Source of the DNA: Apostichopus japonicus | Lineage: Eukaryota; Echinodermata; Holothuroidea; Aspidochirotida; Stichopodidae | Direction of reading: 5' to 3' | DNA length: 64,000 bases | Assembly (NCBI RefSeq): GCF_037975245.1 | Contig: NC_092572.1 | Coordinates: forward strand, 32,089,989 to 32,153,988 | Part shown: positions 12,752-25,100 of the stretch, in pieces | How positions within the stretch are numbered: position 1 is the first letter of the stretch | Layout: every line of letters begins with the position of its first letter | Program-made: the position numbers and the translations under genes | The notes under the pieces: model-generated | The model's database searches: none | What the model saw: the letters and a program-made list of their open reading frames with translations, nothing else | Told to the model about the DNA's origin: nothing

Positions 12752-14166
12752 TTACAGCCGGTTATGAATATCCTGAGCAATCTGTGCCCTTATTGCTAAT
12801 CCAGCGGCTCGAGCTGCCCCTGGGTAGATCTCTGCATGTGGATCATCTGGAAGGTGCTGGTTCAGCTCGTGTTCTGGTTCCTGCATATCTTTAGCCAAAT
12901 TGAAGAGGACAGCACATGCAACAATCGTTCTGCATGCTTGCTTGGGCCCAACATGCAATCCAACCATGAGACACGGGAACTTCATTTTCAGCTGTCCATT
13001 GACTTGTTCTATGAATACTCTAGTTCTTGGGTGAGCTCTGTGATTTGAGATGAATGAGAACTCCTATTGGTAGAAAATTCTAAACTGGATTCAGACGACC
13101 TCAAACTGTTATATATTTGGTCACTAAATCTTTTAATGGTAAATGATATTCAGGCTTGTTGGAACTGGAGGGGCAAGGGGGGGGGGGCGGGGCTTCTGCC
13201 CTGACTTTTTCGAAAAATGTAAAAAGTACCTCTTTCGCGAATGAAAAGTACGTCAGCTGCTCTCTCTAGAATATAAATTAAATATTAATATGGTTACAAC
13301 TTCGTCACCTCCCCCACTCACCGGCCATAAATGATGACCCACCCTTTTATCAGGAAGAAATTACTGGTCCCCTAATTAGACTCCTTCGTGACATAGCCTA
13401 CATACCTGTTATATGAAATTTCGGCTGGTGATTGCGGTTCTGCGATGGGGGTCATCAGGCAAGGCTTCAGTGGGTATCCACTGTCTCCAATCAGGATACC
13501 TTGTTTGTTGCCGGCCTCAAACTCCTGCCCAATGTTGCTATGTTGCAAGATTCTGCTGTCATGCGCAGAGCCCGGCCATCGGGCAACAACATTAGTGATT
13601 TTGTAACGACTGTTACACATGAGCTGCACGTTGATGGACTTGACGCGCTTTCGGTTAATATAAACGTAGGCATCCTCCCCAAGCCGCGAACCCTTGAGGA
13701 GAACGTGAGTACAGTCCACTGCACTCACAATGCGAGGGAATCCCGCAACATCGCTGAACCCTCGTTGTGTTGCCATGACTTCTTGTGGTGTGGTGGGGAA
13801 TCTAATGACGTCGCCCTTCATTCTGATCAGATGAGAGCTGACTCTCCGAACTATCCGGCACGCACTCGCCTTACTCACTCCGTGATGATCCCCATGACCA
13901 GTGTGTACAGTTCCGGTCGCATAGAAGCGTAAAGCGATGCAGATCTGCAAGCGTCCGTCAATTGCATGGCTTCTCTTGGTTGGATGATTCAACCCCGCAG
14001 CGAGCAAGTCCATCAACCTCATCAACCCTCTTCTCGTGAAACGATATCGCTCGTGCATGTCTTCATCATTGAAGTTGTCGAGAGGATAATTTCGGTCCCG
14101 GAAAATTCGTTCTCTGCGTAGTCCAGCAGCAACTCTTTCGCCTAAGATCATTTGAAGTGCGGCCAT
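12752..14166 (-). CDS. PIF/Harbinger DDE transposase (2 exons, 348 aa)
   Basis: This is the transposase that cuts and joins the element, related to animal HARBI1 (349 aa in human, essentially the same length). Exon 1 is 13406-14166 and exon 2 is 12752-13037. The 368-bp intron starts GTATGT and ends CACAG, and the split codon restores YNRAHPRTRVFIEQ, a hallmark of the family. The catalytic triad is visible: D151 (AVDCTHV), D228 (IGDSGYP) and E264 (FIEQVNGQLK). Also present are a helix-turn-helix around residues 94-110 (HHGVSKASACRIVRRV) and the motif WPGSAHDSRIL. The start ATG has A at -3 and G at +4. It is transcribed toward the Myb-like gene. No stop or frameshift is seen, so it could be functional. 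Confidence 0.95.
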
Positions 14167-14447
14167 TGTTGTAGTTGATATCGTTCGTGTATAGTGTAAT
14201 TTGTGCAGACTTAGCAGCTTAAATTTGGCGCCAATTCGATCACATGACTAGAAATACACTAAGATCAGTCCCTAAGTCTCGTCAAGACGAGACGTAGACT
14301 AAGTCCCGTTAAGCTACTTAGTGAAAAGTGGACTAAGTCTTGTACGCGACTTAGTGATCTTTGTGAAACCGGCACTAAGTCCTATTCACTAAGATGCGTC
14401 TTAAGACCACTAAGACGCGACTTAGTGCTTTGTGAAACAGGCCCCAG

Positions 14448-17400
14448 GACCTATGAACCTATCAAGCTTCTTTCAGTATATCTCCTACACTTCTTGATGC
14501 ACAGAATGTATAGAAACGGTAAAAATGAAGCAAATCTATTTTGTTGTGACTTGAATCACCAAACTTCTGGCTAGCAAGCATGGTTCAGGAAGAATTCCCC
14601 TGCCACTCTTTATCAATATCATGTCATAAAAACATTTCTTCATTGCATATTTGAGAGCTAAATACTGTTTAAAATAAACACTTTTAGAGTGCATTCAAAT
14701 ACCAGTGTGAAGCAGTGGATGCTCTAATACATAAATGTTATTTTCTTTGCATTCACAACTGTCCCAGTAACTTCATTTCCACTTATGCCAATAGACCGTC
14801 AACCTGCCCCCCCCCCCGACTCCCACCAGGGCTTAGCTTTATATCTTCATAAAAAATTACATTTTTCTCTCGGATAACATGTATTTACATGCCTTAAACT
14901 TAGTAAAAGAGGACAAGAAGTCTCAGATATGTTACAGAGCTCTTCTGAAGCACCCGGCTAGGGCTCAGATATATATATTCCACAGAGTAAAATTAGATTT
15001 AGTATTTCTATTACTGACATGTCCTCATGTGCTCAAAATTGATAGATTCCAAAAACTATTTGAAAATACTGAAGATTTGGAGAGCTTTGCAGTACCCTTG
15101 TAAGTCCAGTCACTATAAACAGAGAACACAGTTGGAAATACTTCATACTCATCTGAGTATATTCAGCGGTGAATACAGAATTTTCACTTGCGCTTGTTTA
15201 ATTTTTAAACATTTTTTAAACATTGCTGAGCCAGTCACTGCAGTTGGTTTTAAAAATCTAATTGGTCTCAAAATTGAACTAACTTTAGCGACTTAAAATA
15301 AGTGGCCCAAAATGTCAAATATTGACTTTATTATCTCAAGATTTTGACCTGATATGTCAAACTTTTACTTTTTCATCTCAAAATGTTTTAATTCAAAATT
15401 TGGAGGTTACAAGTGTCTGCATCTGCCAAATTTGTGGAAAGAACTGACCATATTGGATAGCTATTGACCAGCTGAAGAGGGTACTCTATAAATCTTTGGT
15501 GATCTAAAATCTGCAAAGAGACCCCCAGAGAGTGGTGTAACTAGGTCAATGTAAGCAATGCAGTCTCCAGGGGCCTGGTGCCATTAAATGAAGAAAATTA
15601 ATATAAAAGCACCTATCCACCCAAGCTGACACACTAAATTAGATACAATTATCTCCTGATGAGTGGAAATTCAAAAGACATTCTGTCCTCAATAGGAAAG
15701 AGAGGTGCGAAATATCACACATTTTTCAGTCAAGCCCAAATCATGCATGGTTGGGTTTGTGTGAGTTTGATGGTTTACTGGTTAATGGTTCTTACACTTC
15801 CCTGGTTATTTGGAAACTAAATGTTCTTTCCTTCCTATAGACATATATCAACATATATATCTATTTCTGACTGACATTCTCAATATCTACTATCACTAGG
15901 ACTTAATTTTCATTCACATCACTTTCTTTTCTCTTCATTACGTTAACTTGAATTATCCTGAAGCGAGCTATTAAGGGATCACCTACTCCACCTGTAGTTA
16001 CCAGTTTTTGATGGAAGTGTTCATACTGTGCTGGCAAGGACAATGAATGGTTCATCATCTGATATTTCCTCCATGTGATGGTAATCACAGTAATGGTTAG
16101 TGTAGAACAGTAATAGTACCTCTGGTTGATTTTTTGGATAGCATCGCAGATCAAGGAATGCTCTTGATTCTCCATTCACTCTCACTAAAAGAATGTTATT
16201 TAAAGTTTAACTCATCCACTCAATATACAACTGACAGAATTAATCCCTAGTAAGGGTATTAAAATAATCGGATTCTTGCTGGATTAATCCAGTACTTGGT
16301 ATGTTTGTAATGAGCCTGCCATGACACAATAGCTGCCTAAACACCCTCTGGTACATTTTACCGTTTGCCAAACTGAAATAAAATTGCCTCCTGAGACTCA
16401 AATGAATAAAGTCTTCTAGAACTCCTGACACTCCCAGAATGGTAATACTGGAAGGCAACTTGTTGGTTTGTATAAAAGTAGCTTGGGTTACCTACAAATA
16501 TGTCTTCTGTTGAGGTATTTATTTTCTTCAGATTCAAAGCAAAAACTTGAGATACCATTTTAGATTTTCTATAATGATGTAGAAACATTCAACTCAGTCG
16601 TGTATTGCCGAGCTTTGTGTTAGAGGTATTTGTAATGAACACTCCATCAAACAACAACAAACAACCTTGATTAAGTTAGGTAGGTCACAAAAAGGTCACA
16701 CAACTATGGATATAATCTTGAACTTTAATGTAATTGTTTGTTATGATGTTTATTTACTGTAGTACAGTAGAGGTTACTGTTTTAAGCATTTGCTTAAATA
16801 TTGAACATATGATTGAAATATAATTGGACAGTAAAATGCAAATCACCTCCACCTTTGATATTCATCTCAAAGATGTTTATCATATCATCTGAAGATTATG
16901 GTTGGGTTTGTATCTCCTTTACTTCTTTGATATTTTTCTCCAAACTCCTGATAAACTGTCGCACACCAGTTCTAAGATTCACAATCACATCCTGTGAGGC
17001 TAAAGAAGCATTATTCAAGTAAGGTGTACACAAAACCAGTGACATTGAGAGCCAGGCACAGTTCCATGCACAATTGTGTCACCTGGCTAACTTTTTAAGT
17101 CTTTGTTTACCCTAAGATAAAATACACTATTCTTTATCACATATTTCACTTAATTTGTATTGGAGATTCAATGCTTGTCTCAATTTCAGATTAATGTTTG
17201 TTTATATTTCAATTATGTTGGTATTTGTTGAGCTGTATATTCAGTGGGAAGCATTATGAGACCTTGAACTCATCTTTTACAGTCTATAAGTTTGTGTTCT
17301 TGTTGCATTAGTTTCTTTACAATGTTAGTATATTTTTAACTAAGTTTTAAATTTAATATCAAGATAGTATATAATATTAGAAGACATCCCTCATCTTTTA

Positions 17401-18802
17401 CTAATTTTATTTTGTAATTCATTTTAAAAATACAGTAGCATACCATATGCTTATAATGTATGCAGTGTGATTTCTATGTGCCTGACAATGTTACATGATA
17501 GAATTCTGCTATTTGCAGACTTAGTGATGACAATTTAAATTAATAATAACATTATAACAGATAACGATATGTATTTTGATTTTCTCATCATCAGCTAAAA
17601 TTCAATTTTTTTTCAGTTCTGAGATCAGCCTATTTAGGGATTTGCCAGCTTCATGTGTGGATTACAGCTCTTGAAAAAAGTGTGTACAGTTTATATGAGC
17701 AGAGTAATGATTGCATGGTCCACCACCTGTTTCTTACCCCACCCACACCCTCCCGTCATTAAGAATTCTTCTAAATGTTGTGTCTTAGACTCAGGGATTC
17801 TGTGAGACCTCTTTTGTTCAGTCTTTCTGTAATTTTAGCATTATCTCTACAAATTGTACCATAATTGTAGGTTTCAATAGGAGGAAATTCTGAAGTGATT
17901 TCTATGTTATAGCCAAGTACATCTCTAATCTTTCAAATCTGCCCAATTTTAATGGTCATTAGACATCCATTGTTTCATTATGACACATTTTCATTCCTGT
18001 GTGAGCATATAATACTCATGCTAATAAAGGCTTTATGTTGTCACTGTCTCTAGGTTAAGTGGATAATATGTAATTTATGACAAGGTCCACCCATCCCATC
18101 ATATTTAATAGTTGTCATGGAAAATGCTAGTTTTGAGTATTTCACTGTGACAAGTAACAGTTTATGATTATATCACAGATGATAATACAACACAATATGG
18201 CAAGTTCTTAGCATGTTATATCATCTAAAATCCTTAATGCTTTTTTATTCTTTTTATGGTATAAAATTTGTTATGTAATTCTGTTATAAGTGTGTGTTTG
18301 GGTGGGGGTGGGGGGGGGGGGTCAGGTTGATGTCTATTGGCAAAAGTGGACATGACGTTACTGGGACAGTTGTGAAAGCAAATACAACAACATTTATGTA
18401 TTAGAGCAGCATATGCTTGACACGGATATACCAATTGTTTGACAAAAGCAATCCAGGCCAGTAATTAGGCCTAACTTTGCTCGGCTTCAAAGTAAAGGTG
18501 AACAAAGATGAACAACTTTGTTGGCTTGCTGCACGATTCGTGTTAAAAGTACCAAACTAGAAGGGTGTACTGATTAATTTAGACTAATCCATAGGACTGC
18601 AAACATGTTACCAAGGCACAGAGTCATTTTAGCATTAGCTTATATCTGTGAGCAATAGAAAAACTGTTGAGTGAATATTAAAAAGGCAAACTTAATAAAA
18701 AAAGGCTTCCCTTGTTTGCATTAAAACATCCAGTTCTGATATTCTCAATATAGAACTAGTGACAACTGAGTCGTTATGCTTTTGTCTTTATCTCCTCATT
18801 AG
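14448..18802. other. Long stretch without a supported gene
   Basis: AT-rich sequence with short open frames on both strands and no recognisable domains. A plus-strand polypyrimidine-AG followed by a short open run occurs near 17610-17690 and could be an exon, but I cannot assign it. A G-run lies at 18309-18321. Confidence 0.35.
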
Positions 18803-18894
18803 GTAAATGTGGATTAATCAGTCTTGAGATGATCTTTGGGGGTCACATGATGCGGATCTTGCACAGAATGGTTTATAATATGCTGATGGTGATG
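18803..18894 (+). CDS. Candidate internal exon, unknown gene
   Basis: A 92-nt open stretch lies between a pyrimidine-rich acceptor (CTCCTCATTAG) and a strong donor (GATG/GTAAGTG). It ends in phase 0 and encodes a hydrophobic, Met-rich segment including MIFGGHMMRILHRMVYNML. The next plus-strand candidate (20381-20504) starts in phase 0, so the two join without a stop. I do not recognise the protein; a membrane protein is possible from composition only. Confidence 0.38.
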
Positions 18895-19527
18895 GTAAGT
18901 GTGTAATTGGTGTATGCAGGACTGGTAAGCTGGGTTATAGTTAGAATTAGATTCGAGTCTGGGTAGAAAGTGATTTTGTTTCTGCCTAATCCTGGTGGAA
19001 CAGAGACTTGCTTGATCAACAAACTCCCTAAGAGCCTAAGGGAAGATTAAGGTCTCAATCTAACATACATACACCATATATTAGGCACAGTATGCCATAC
19101 ATTACATTGCTTACCAATTTTAAAAGTACACAAAGAGGTGTATATGTTTAATAAACTGGGTCCATTTTTCGTTTCGTGAATGAATCATAAATTAAAGAAC
19201 ACATATTCTGATAGCTTGATACTTTCCAATTTGTCAGGGTGTCATTGTGTTGGGTGGCAGGGAAGGGTGGTAATATGTGTATACAGTGTGGCCACATTCC
19301 TCTGTATTGTCAGCCTCACTTCCACAAATAATAGGCAGTTAAATGTATGACACGCTCTTAAACAATCAATTTAGTTCATAAGTGCATGTCCTCTTACAAT
19401 TAAATAGAGTCACTGCACACAAAATGAGACCCATACCCACACTAAGTTAAAACCATGCCCTGGATCTGGAGTGATACTACTCAACTCCCCTAAAAGGGGT
19501 AAAACGAGTAGGGTGGTGCAGTCTTGT

Positions 19528-19788
19528 TTATGCTGTGATTGGTTTCTGGCTGTAGTGTTGGGCGACAGCCCCTTTAAAGTTATCCTTGTCCTCGATTTCT
19601 TTGATGAGTTGTGGGAGGGCGTTCCAGTCTATTAGGGTTTTTGGCATGAATGAGAATTTTAAATAGTTTTTGTTGCAGGGAATTTGAATGTAAGATCCGT
19701 GTCTTGAAGAGCGGACGACCGGGCGCAGAATTGTTTGCGTTGGTATGGCAAGGCGACCCATTTCAGGGCATCCAAAAATTGATGTCAA
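19528..19788 (-). pseudogene. C-terminal remnant of a LINE reverse-transcriptase ORF
   Basis: The 86-codon frame ends with the pattern found after the reverse-transcriptase domain of many non-LTR retrotransposons: RPVVRSSRH, then NKNYLKFSFMPKTLIDWNAL and a closing FKGAV segment before the stop. The reverse-transcriptase core is absent, as expected for a 5'-truncated LINE copy. The clade cannot be assigned from this piece. It lies between the two plus-strand candidate exons. Confidence 0.72.
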
Positions 19789-20380
19789 ATTTTAATGTGA
19801 AGATAACCTGATAGTTTATGTCATTTGATCTATGTACACAGGAATCACAAGTAAAAGGAACTGTTGTTTTTCTCAGAAACTCTTTGAATGCCACATTAAG
19901 TTCATAAGTTAGTACGACTAGTGTTGTAGTAAGTTGAATACCTCAGAATCAAAACACACTCCAAGTTGCTCCATGATAAAAGCAAAATTGCTTTGAATAA
20001 TGTGAAAGTCCTGTCCTGTGAGCGATGTCAGTCCAACAACACAAAGATGAAAACAGCAATAGTAAACAATAAATTTGTTGCCCTGAGAATATAACTGTAT
20101 AAATATTCATAGATCCTCATTATTTAAGACATAAGGAAAGACATTGATAGCATGATATTTGGAACTATTTCAATGGTCCTAACTGAACACTATAGCCTAA
20201 AGTACATGCCACGAAAGATACTTAGAGTAAAGCACTCTTCTTTACAGATATAAAAGTTATCACAGACCTTTTGAAGTTTCACCTATAAATTCACCTATAA
20301 ATTTGACCTATGAATTTTCACCAGATAAATCTAGTTAAAGGGAAAGTTGAATTATTTTGTAGTCTCTCTTTGACCTCCAG

Positions 20381-20504
20381 CTTGTGCAGTTTTCAACATT
20401 GCTTTGCAACGGTTTCCTGTTCATGTCCTTCAAGGAATTGAAAAGAAAATTCAAACGGGCCAACATCACTGATGACATAACTTCCTTTGTGGATCAGAGT
20501 CTGG
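20381..20504 (+). CDS. Candidate internal exon, unknown gene (possible membrane protein)
   Basis: This stretch has a good acceptor (CTCTCTTTGACCTCCAG) and donor (CTGG/GTGAGTG) and 124 open nucleotides. It continues the frame of the exon at 18803-18894. The joined peptide has a hydrophobic segment of about 25 residues followed by a basic stretch (SFKELKRKFKRAN) and ends near FVDQSLG. A hydrophobic helix followed by a basic intracellular loop recalls gustatory-receptor-like proteins, but that is a guess. No upstream or downstream exon was identified. Confidence 0.4.
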
Positions 20505-21395
20505 GTGAGTGTCTCTACAAACTAAATTTTCGACATTTAGTACTAAGTAATTATATTTTAATGTATTTAGGTTGCACAAATTCATGCATATTAGACCACT
20601 AGACCCAAACAAGAATACACTAGAATGCATAGTTACTACCATGATCAGACATTGTTATGCATATTCATGTATGTTCCTATTTGGAAGGAATGTAATATTT
20701 TCATAAACTGCATGTTGTAAACTTTCCAAATATTGACCCCAACATTGTGTCAAGATATTTATATCATTGGTAAATTATCTTGCTTTTCCACAATTGTGTA
20801 AGATGAATGAGGCCTGAGCACTAACATATTCTTTACGTACCCAATATAACAAATGTGCTACACATGTGTAATTATTGTGTTAATTCCTTTTCAATTAAAG
20901 CTGAGGAGTCAACCCACAACAGCATACAATAACCAGCATAAAAGTATATATTCCAGAGGATAATTTGAAGAACCTGCATGCCTTCATGTTTTCCAAGGTA
21001 AGCTGTGAACCATTTACTTTTTTAATGATCAATAAATCTCTTATTTTTATCATATCAATGAGACAATGGTCATCTTTCCACAAACAAATAATAGGTGTTA
21101 TGCACTTTCATGCTGCTAGGATTTAGTTGTTTTATGTTGTGCTATATTTATGACTAAGGGAGTGAGATGAGAGAAAAATACTCAGAATTTCACTGACTTC
21201 ATAAAGGAACTTTAATGGGTTTGTTTTGGCATATATCTATCCACAATGAGAAGAAAACATCAAAAACTGCAATAATCTATTGTAATAGAACCATGTGGGT
21301 AGCAAAGTTGGGTCACAACTATGGAATAAATTAAACCAAGATGGATTTAAATGTTAAACTTTAGAATTGGTTCTGGTGTGTATGAGAGAATCAAT

Positions 21396-21763
21396 CAAGG
21401 GCGTAGAAACCGGGGGCTGGGGGAGCGCTTGCCCCCCCAGTGAAAAATATGGAGGGGCGGAAGTATCATTCCGCCCCCCCCCCCGCTTCGCAAGTCAGAA
21501 AACCCCTTTTTCATTTCGAAATGAGAAAAATCTCATTTGGAGCACCAAATTGCATCTATGGCCAGGTGAAAATGCAAAATTATTTACAAAATGGATTAGG
21601 TGTTGAAGTGTGCTATATTGCACCAAATTGCATCTGAGGCCACCTGAAAATACCAAAAAATTCCAAAGGGGAGGGGGACATCCCCTCTCCTTAGACCCCT
21701 CCCCCATGCCGGCCATCAGTCTTCAGCCCCCCCCCCACCCAAAAGTACCTTCCTACGCCACTG
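21396..21763. mobile_element. Small hAT-like element (368 bp)
   Basis: The ends read inward CAAGGGCGTAGAAA and CAGTGGCGTAGGAA. They are flanked by near-identical 8-bp duplications GAATCAAT (21388-21395) and GTATCAAT (21764-21771), seven of eight matching. The interior shares with the 3315-4350 element the words CACCAAATTGCATCTGAGG and a GGGGAGGGGG / CCCCTCTCC self-complementary block. It lies 30 bp past the donor of the last recognised NLR exon, so it is in the following intron. Confidence 0.8.
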
Positions 21764-21792
21764 GTATCAATAGAATACAAATTGAAAATTAC

Positions 21793-22109
21793 CTGCTTAG
21801 CTGAAGCAGCTTCAAGGACTTGTATGGTAGACCTCTGTAACAATTTGGCATGAAATAAGGAAATGCGAATGGTACTTGACACCAAGTCCTTAACTGACTG
21901 CTGAAATTGGTCTGATTTTTCTTCTTGTTCAAGCATGCAGAGGATAGCAAACTGACGTCCCTCTTGTGTTTCCTGCAGGTGTTTGAGGATGATGTCTGCT
22001 GCTGACTTGTTGAGTCCACAGGCAAAGCGATAGACATACTGGAGGTCAAGCGGGTTGATTCTCTTCAAGGTTTCCTTCACATTGATTGATGACGCTGCTG
22101 AAGACGCTC
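21793..22109 (-). CDS. NLR-like gene, coding exon 4: post-NACHT helical region
   Basis: 317 nt with acceptor TTTGTAG and donor CAG/GTAATT. It encodes 105 residues including LDLQYVYRFACGLNKSAA and FAILCMLEQEE. This resembles the helical region after the NACHT in animal NLRs, where a (F/C)-x-CGLN motif precedes leucine-rich repeats. The exon ends in phase 0 and stays open, so at least one more exon is expected. Confidence 0.72.
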
Positions 22110-25100
22110 CTACAAATCCAAGCAGACAGATTATATGGGTTTTATTGTGTACAGTTTACTGCAGGCATCAGATCAAGGTGTTGACACATTGAAATAGTGT
22201 CACTGTACCATTGTTGTTGTTTTTTGTAGCATCAAATCTTCCTATAATTTAATCAGTAACCATTATATATAGTGCTATTTGTAAAACATCATTCACATGG
22301 TGTATGTCAATGATGTTTTGTTTTATGGTGTTGTGACATCATTGATATAACTGTAATTAAAAACATGAATCAGGGATTGATTCAAGTGTAAGATTTGTGC
22401 TAAGCAGCAGACACAATGGAGACAGAATGACAGAGAGTATTTATGGTCTATCTGATGTTCAAAGAAGGATACACTGTGCCTGACAGAAACTTAGACAAAT
22501 ATATCAACAGTTAATGTTATATTTTGTGAGGCCAAAATATTCAGAATTTAGGTTTTCAACCCTAAACCTAACTTCATTACATACTTCAGTGTTTCATTTT
22601 AGGTCTAAGCACAATCTAAACATCAATGCTTTTTGCATTCCTGGTTAAGATTTAAATTATCATGTTTACAACAGTACACTGAGTATTTAAGAGGTGCCAT
22701 TGGCATTCAGATTGAAAGCCTGGTGCAGAGATGCCAACCAGTACGATTTTATCGTATTTAGTGCTATAAAACAAGTGAAATACGATAATACGATATTGCC
22801 TCTTGAAAATACGATTTTTCAGGTTTCAAAATTTTTCTTTAAAGTAAGCGGAATTGCATAGAAACATGTACAAGTAGCCCCCAAACCCTGACAAACACAT
22901 TGAACAACGAGCCTACATGGGTGGGAAATACGCGGGATCGGCAGCTTTACAATTTTCTAATTGAATGTTAATGAAAAAGCAAACATTTTAATAGCCCATT
23001 CTTACCAGTAGAACATTTTTCTGACATTTTACTGGCCCGGGGCCAACGGGCCAGTAGTAGTGTCGAGTTTTCGTGAAAATCTGATTCTTCTCTCCAAATT
23101 TTATTTTTTAGGATATTCGGTTTTTGTGTCAAGAGGTTGGCATCTCTGCTGGTGTAAGTTATTCATCCTGATACAAAAAATACTTCATTCTCAATATATC
23201 ATATCATTCAAAGTTTTGGTGTGCTCTGTATAGGAACTTTCTGGCCTTTATTTTCTGATTTCCATTTCACAATGCCACTGAAGTAATTGAATCAAACATT
23301 CCAACAAACTTGCAAACTCTATTAAAAGAGGCTTGGAGAGCAAAACACTCCTATTCCTACAATATCCCGGATGATATTGTGGTTGGTGGGTACATATACT
23401 ATAAACACTAGTACTGTAGCATAACTTGCGGTATTTAGCATACATAGTTAGCTTCTTGAGATAACAGCATATGAATAGTTATTTGAAAGGAATATTCCAA
23501 TTTGGAGTGGTATGGCCTTAACATATTATTACAATGTAAAAGGGACATCATTATTAAGGTTTCAGGCTCTTAACAGAGTTGTTTTAAGACTATACTTTTT
23601 TTACAGTCAGTGTTTGTTTATTAGTATGGAGTACAACCTTAAGTTCCTTTTCAGTAACAGATTACTATGCAAATTATTATGCAAATAATTGTGCATATGT
23701 ATTATAATATTGACCTCACGTGAGTTAGGGTCATCAGTGCTGCTGCTCTATAATTCTACTCTGCTAGAATTAGTAAAAGTTTTGACAAAAACTTCATATT
23801 ACCCGCGAAATTGTAAACTTACTTTGCAAAACAGTTACAGGGAAAAGAGAGAACTGCAGAGGATGATTTAATTTTATAAGGTCATGAAAGTAATATTTTA
23901 GTTTTTCTGATATTAGGTTTTGACGGGTGTGTCACATATTTCACTCTTACAATGCCACCTAATTACAGATTCCTTTAAATGTTATTTATTAGTTTGTATT
24001 CTTGTCTCGTTACTTGCAAACTAAAGTTGCCTAGGACGAACAAAGTCACGGTGTTTGTTTAGGTTCTAACATTTTGTGTATTGTTATTGTGGTAGTCGAC
24101 CAGGTCATCTATGGAATCTTTGTGTGATGAGATATCATAAAAAGCTTTACTTTTAATAATTTTGGATTAGGATGACTTAACAAATAATCGAACACTAAAA
24201 GGAACACGGAATCATGACTGTCAATGCTACTACTCATATTAAGGTAAAAATACGATTTAAAGGCTAATACTACATGGCTATTTTGATAAATGATTGAAAC
24301 ATAAATAAATAGAAAGATATTTTCAGCAGCGTTGCCTTGATGATATTTATAATTGTATTGTTGCCAGATGCAAAATATTACCGACTCTAATAATTCATAT
24401 CGTTTTGATACAAAATTTGATGAGGATCTGGTTTATATATTTACCTGCATAGTTTTAATCTTTACCTCAGCAAGTTTGCAAAGCAATCAACTTTAACCAC
24501 AGGAAAGGCATTTAACAATATGTAGGGTGAGTTTATATTACTGACGCGCAAAAATCGAGTTAAAAAGGCTGAATAACGTGGTTTATAATAAATAGAAATG
24601 TCAAAGTATTTGATATGGTTATACAAAAAATCCAGTTTAATCTGCTTTATCTGACATTGCCTTGGTGTTCCCGGAGGTACCTCTACCTTAAGTCTCTCTT
24701 GTCTTCAAATACAACAAACAAAAATATAAAAAGATCAAAACCCAATTCTTTCTTAGGTTGAACCCGGTCAGTGGTAAAGTATCACTCTTTATTTGTTTAC
24801 ATTGTTGCGCGTGTTTTATGAATGTTAATTTACAGCAGACACTGTGGGGTGGGGTACGAGGAGCATAAGCTGTTTGTTTGTGCACATGAGAGGACATACG
24901 AACAATACTTCCATCTCTTAAGTTTACTAATTATCTTACACATCAGAGATGACAAATTTTGGCATCATTAGTATCGGAACTGAGGACTTACCTTCACTAA
25001 GAATCCAAACCAGATGATGGGAGGCATAAAACTCACAGAGGATTTTGAGCGATATTCGTGCAACCGTCTTATATCGACACTGTGAATTGTCAAAAACCAC

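Larger units (their letters stand above)
7904..14444. mobile_element. Complete PIF/Harbinger DNA transposon (6.5 kb)
   Basis: Both ends read GGGCCTGTTTCAC inward and are flanked by the 3-bp duplication CAG (7901-7903 and 14445-14447). Harbinger elements normally make 3-bp duplications and carry two genes, a DDE transposase and a Myb/SANT-like protein. Both are present, convergent, spliced and open. Subterminal regions (7915-8050 and 14250-14440) carry many copies of ACTAAG/CTTAGT words, including the palindrome ACTAAGACGCGTCTTA near 8026-8041; these are plausible binding sites for the element's proteins. A Penelope fragment lies between the genes. Intact genes and matching ends suggest a recent insertion, possibly still active. 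Confidence 0.93.

Noticed and set aside
13432-13932. 166-codon plus-strand ORF
   Set aside because: It is the antisense shadow of the Harbinger transposase exon 1.
15903-16588. Minus-strand ORFs of 72-90 codons near 16 kb
   Set aside because: No domain, no consistent splice phases and ordinary AT-rich composition.
20895-21083. Further NLR exon on the minus strand
   Set aside because: There is a possible phase-0 acceptor, but no polypyrimidine tract, and the peptide lacks leucine-rich repeat or helical NLR pattern.
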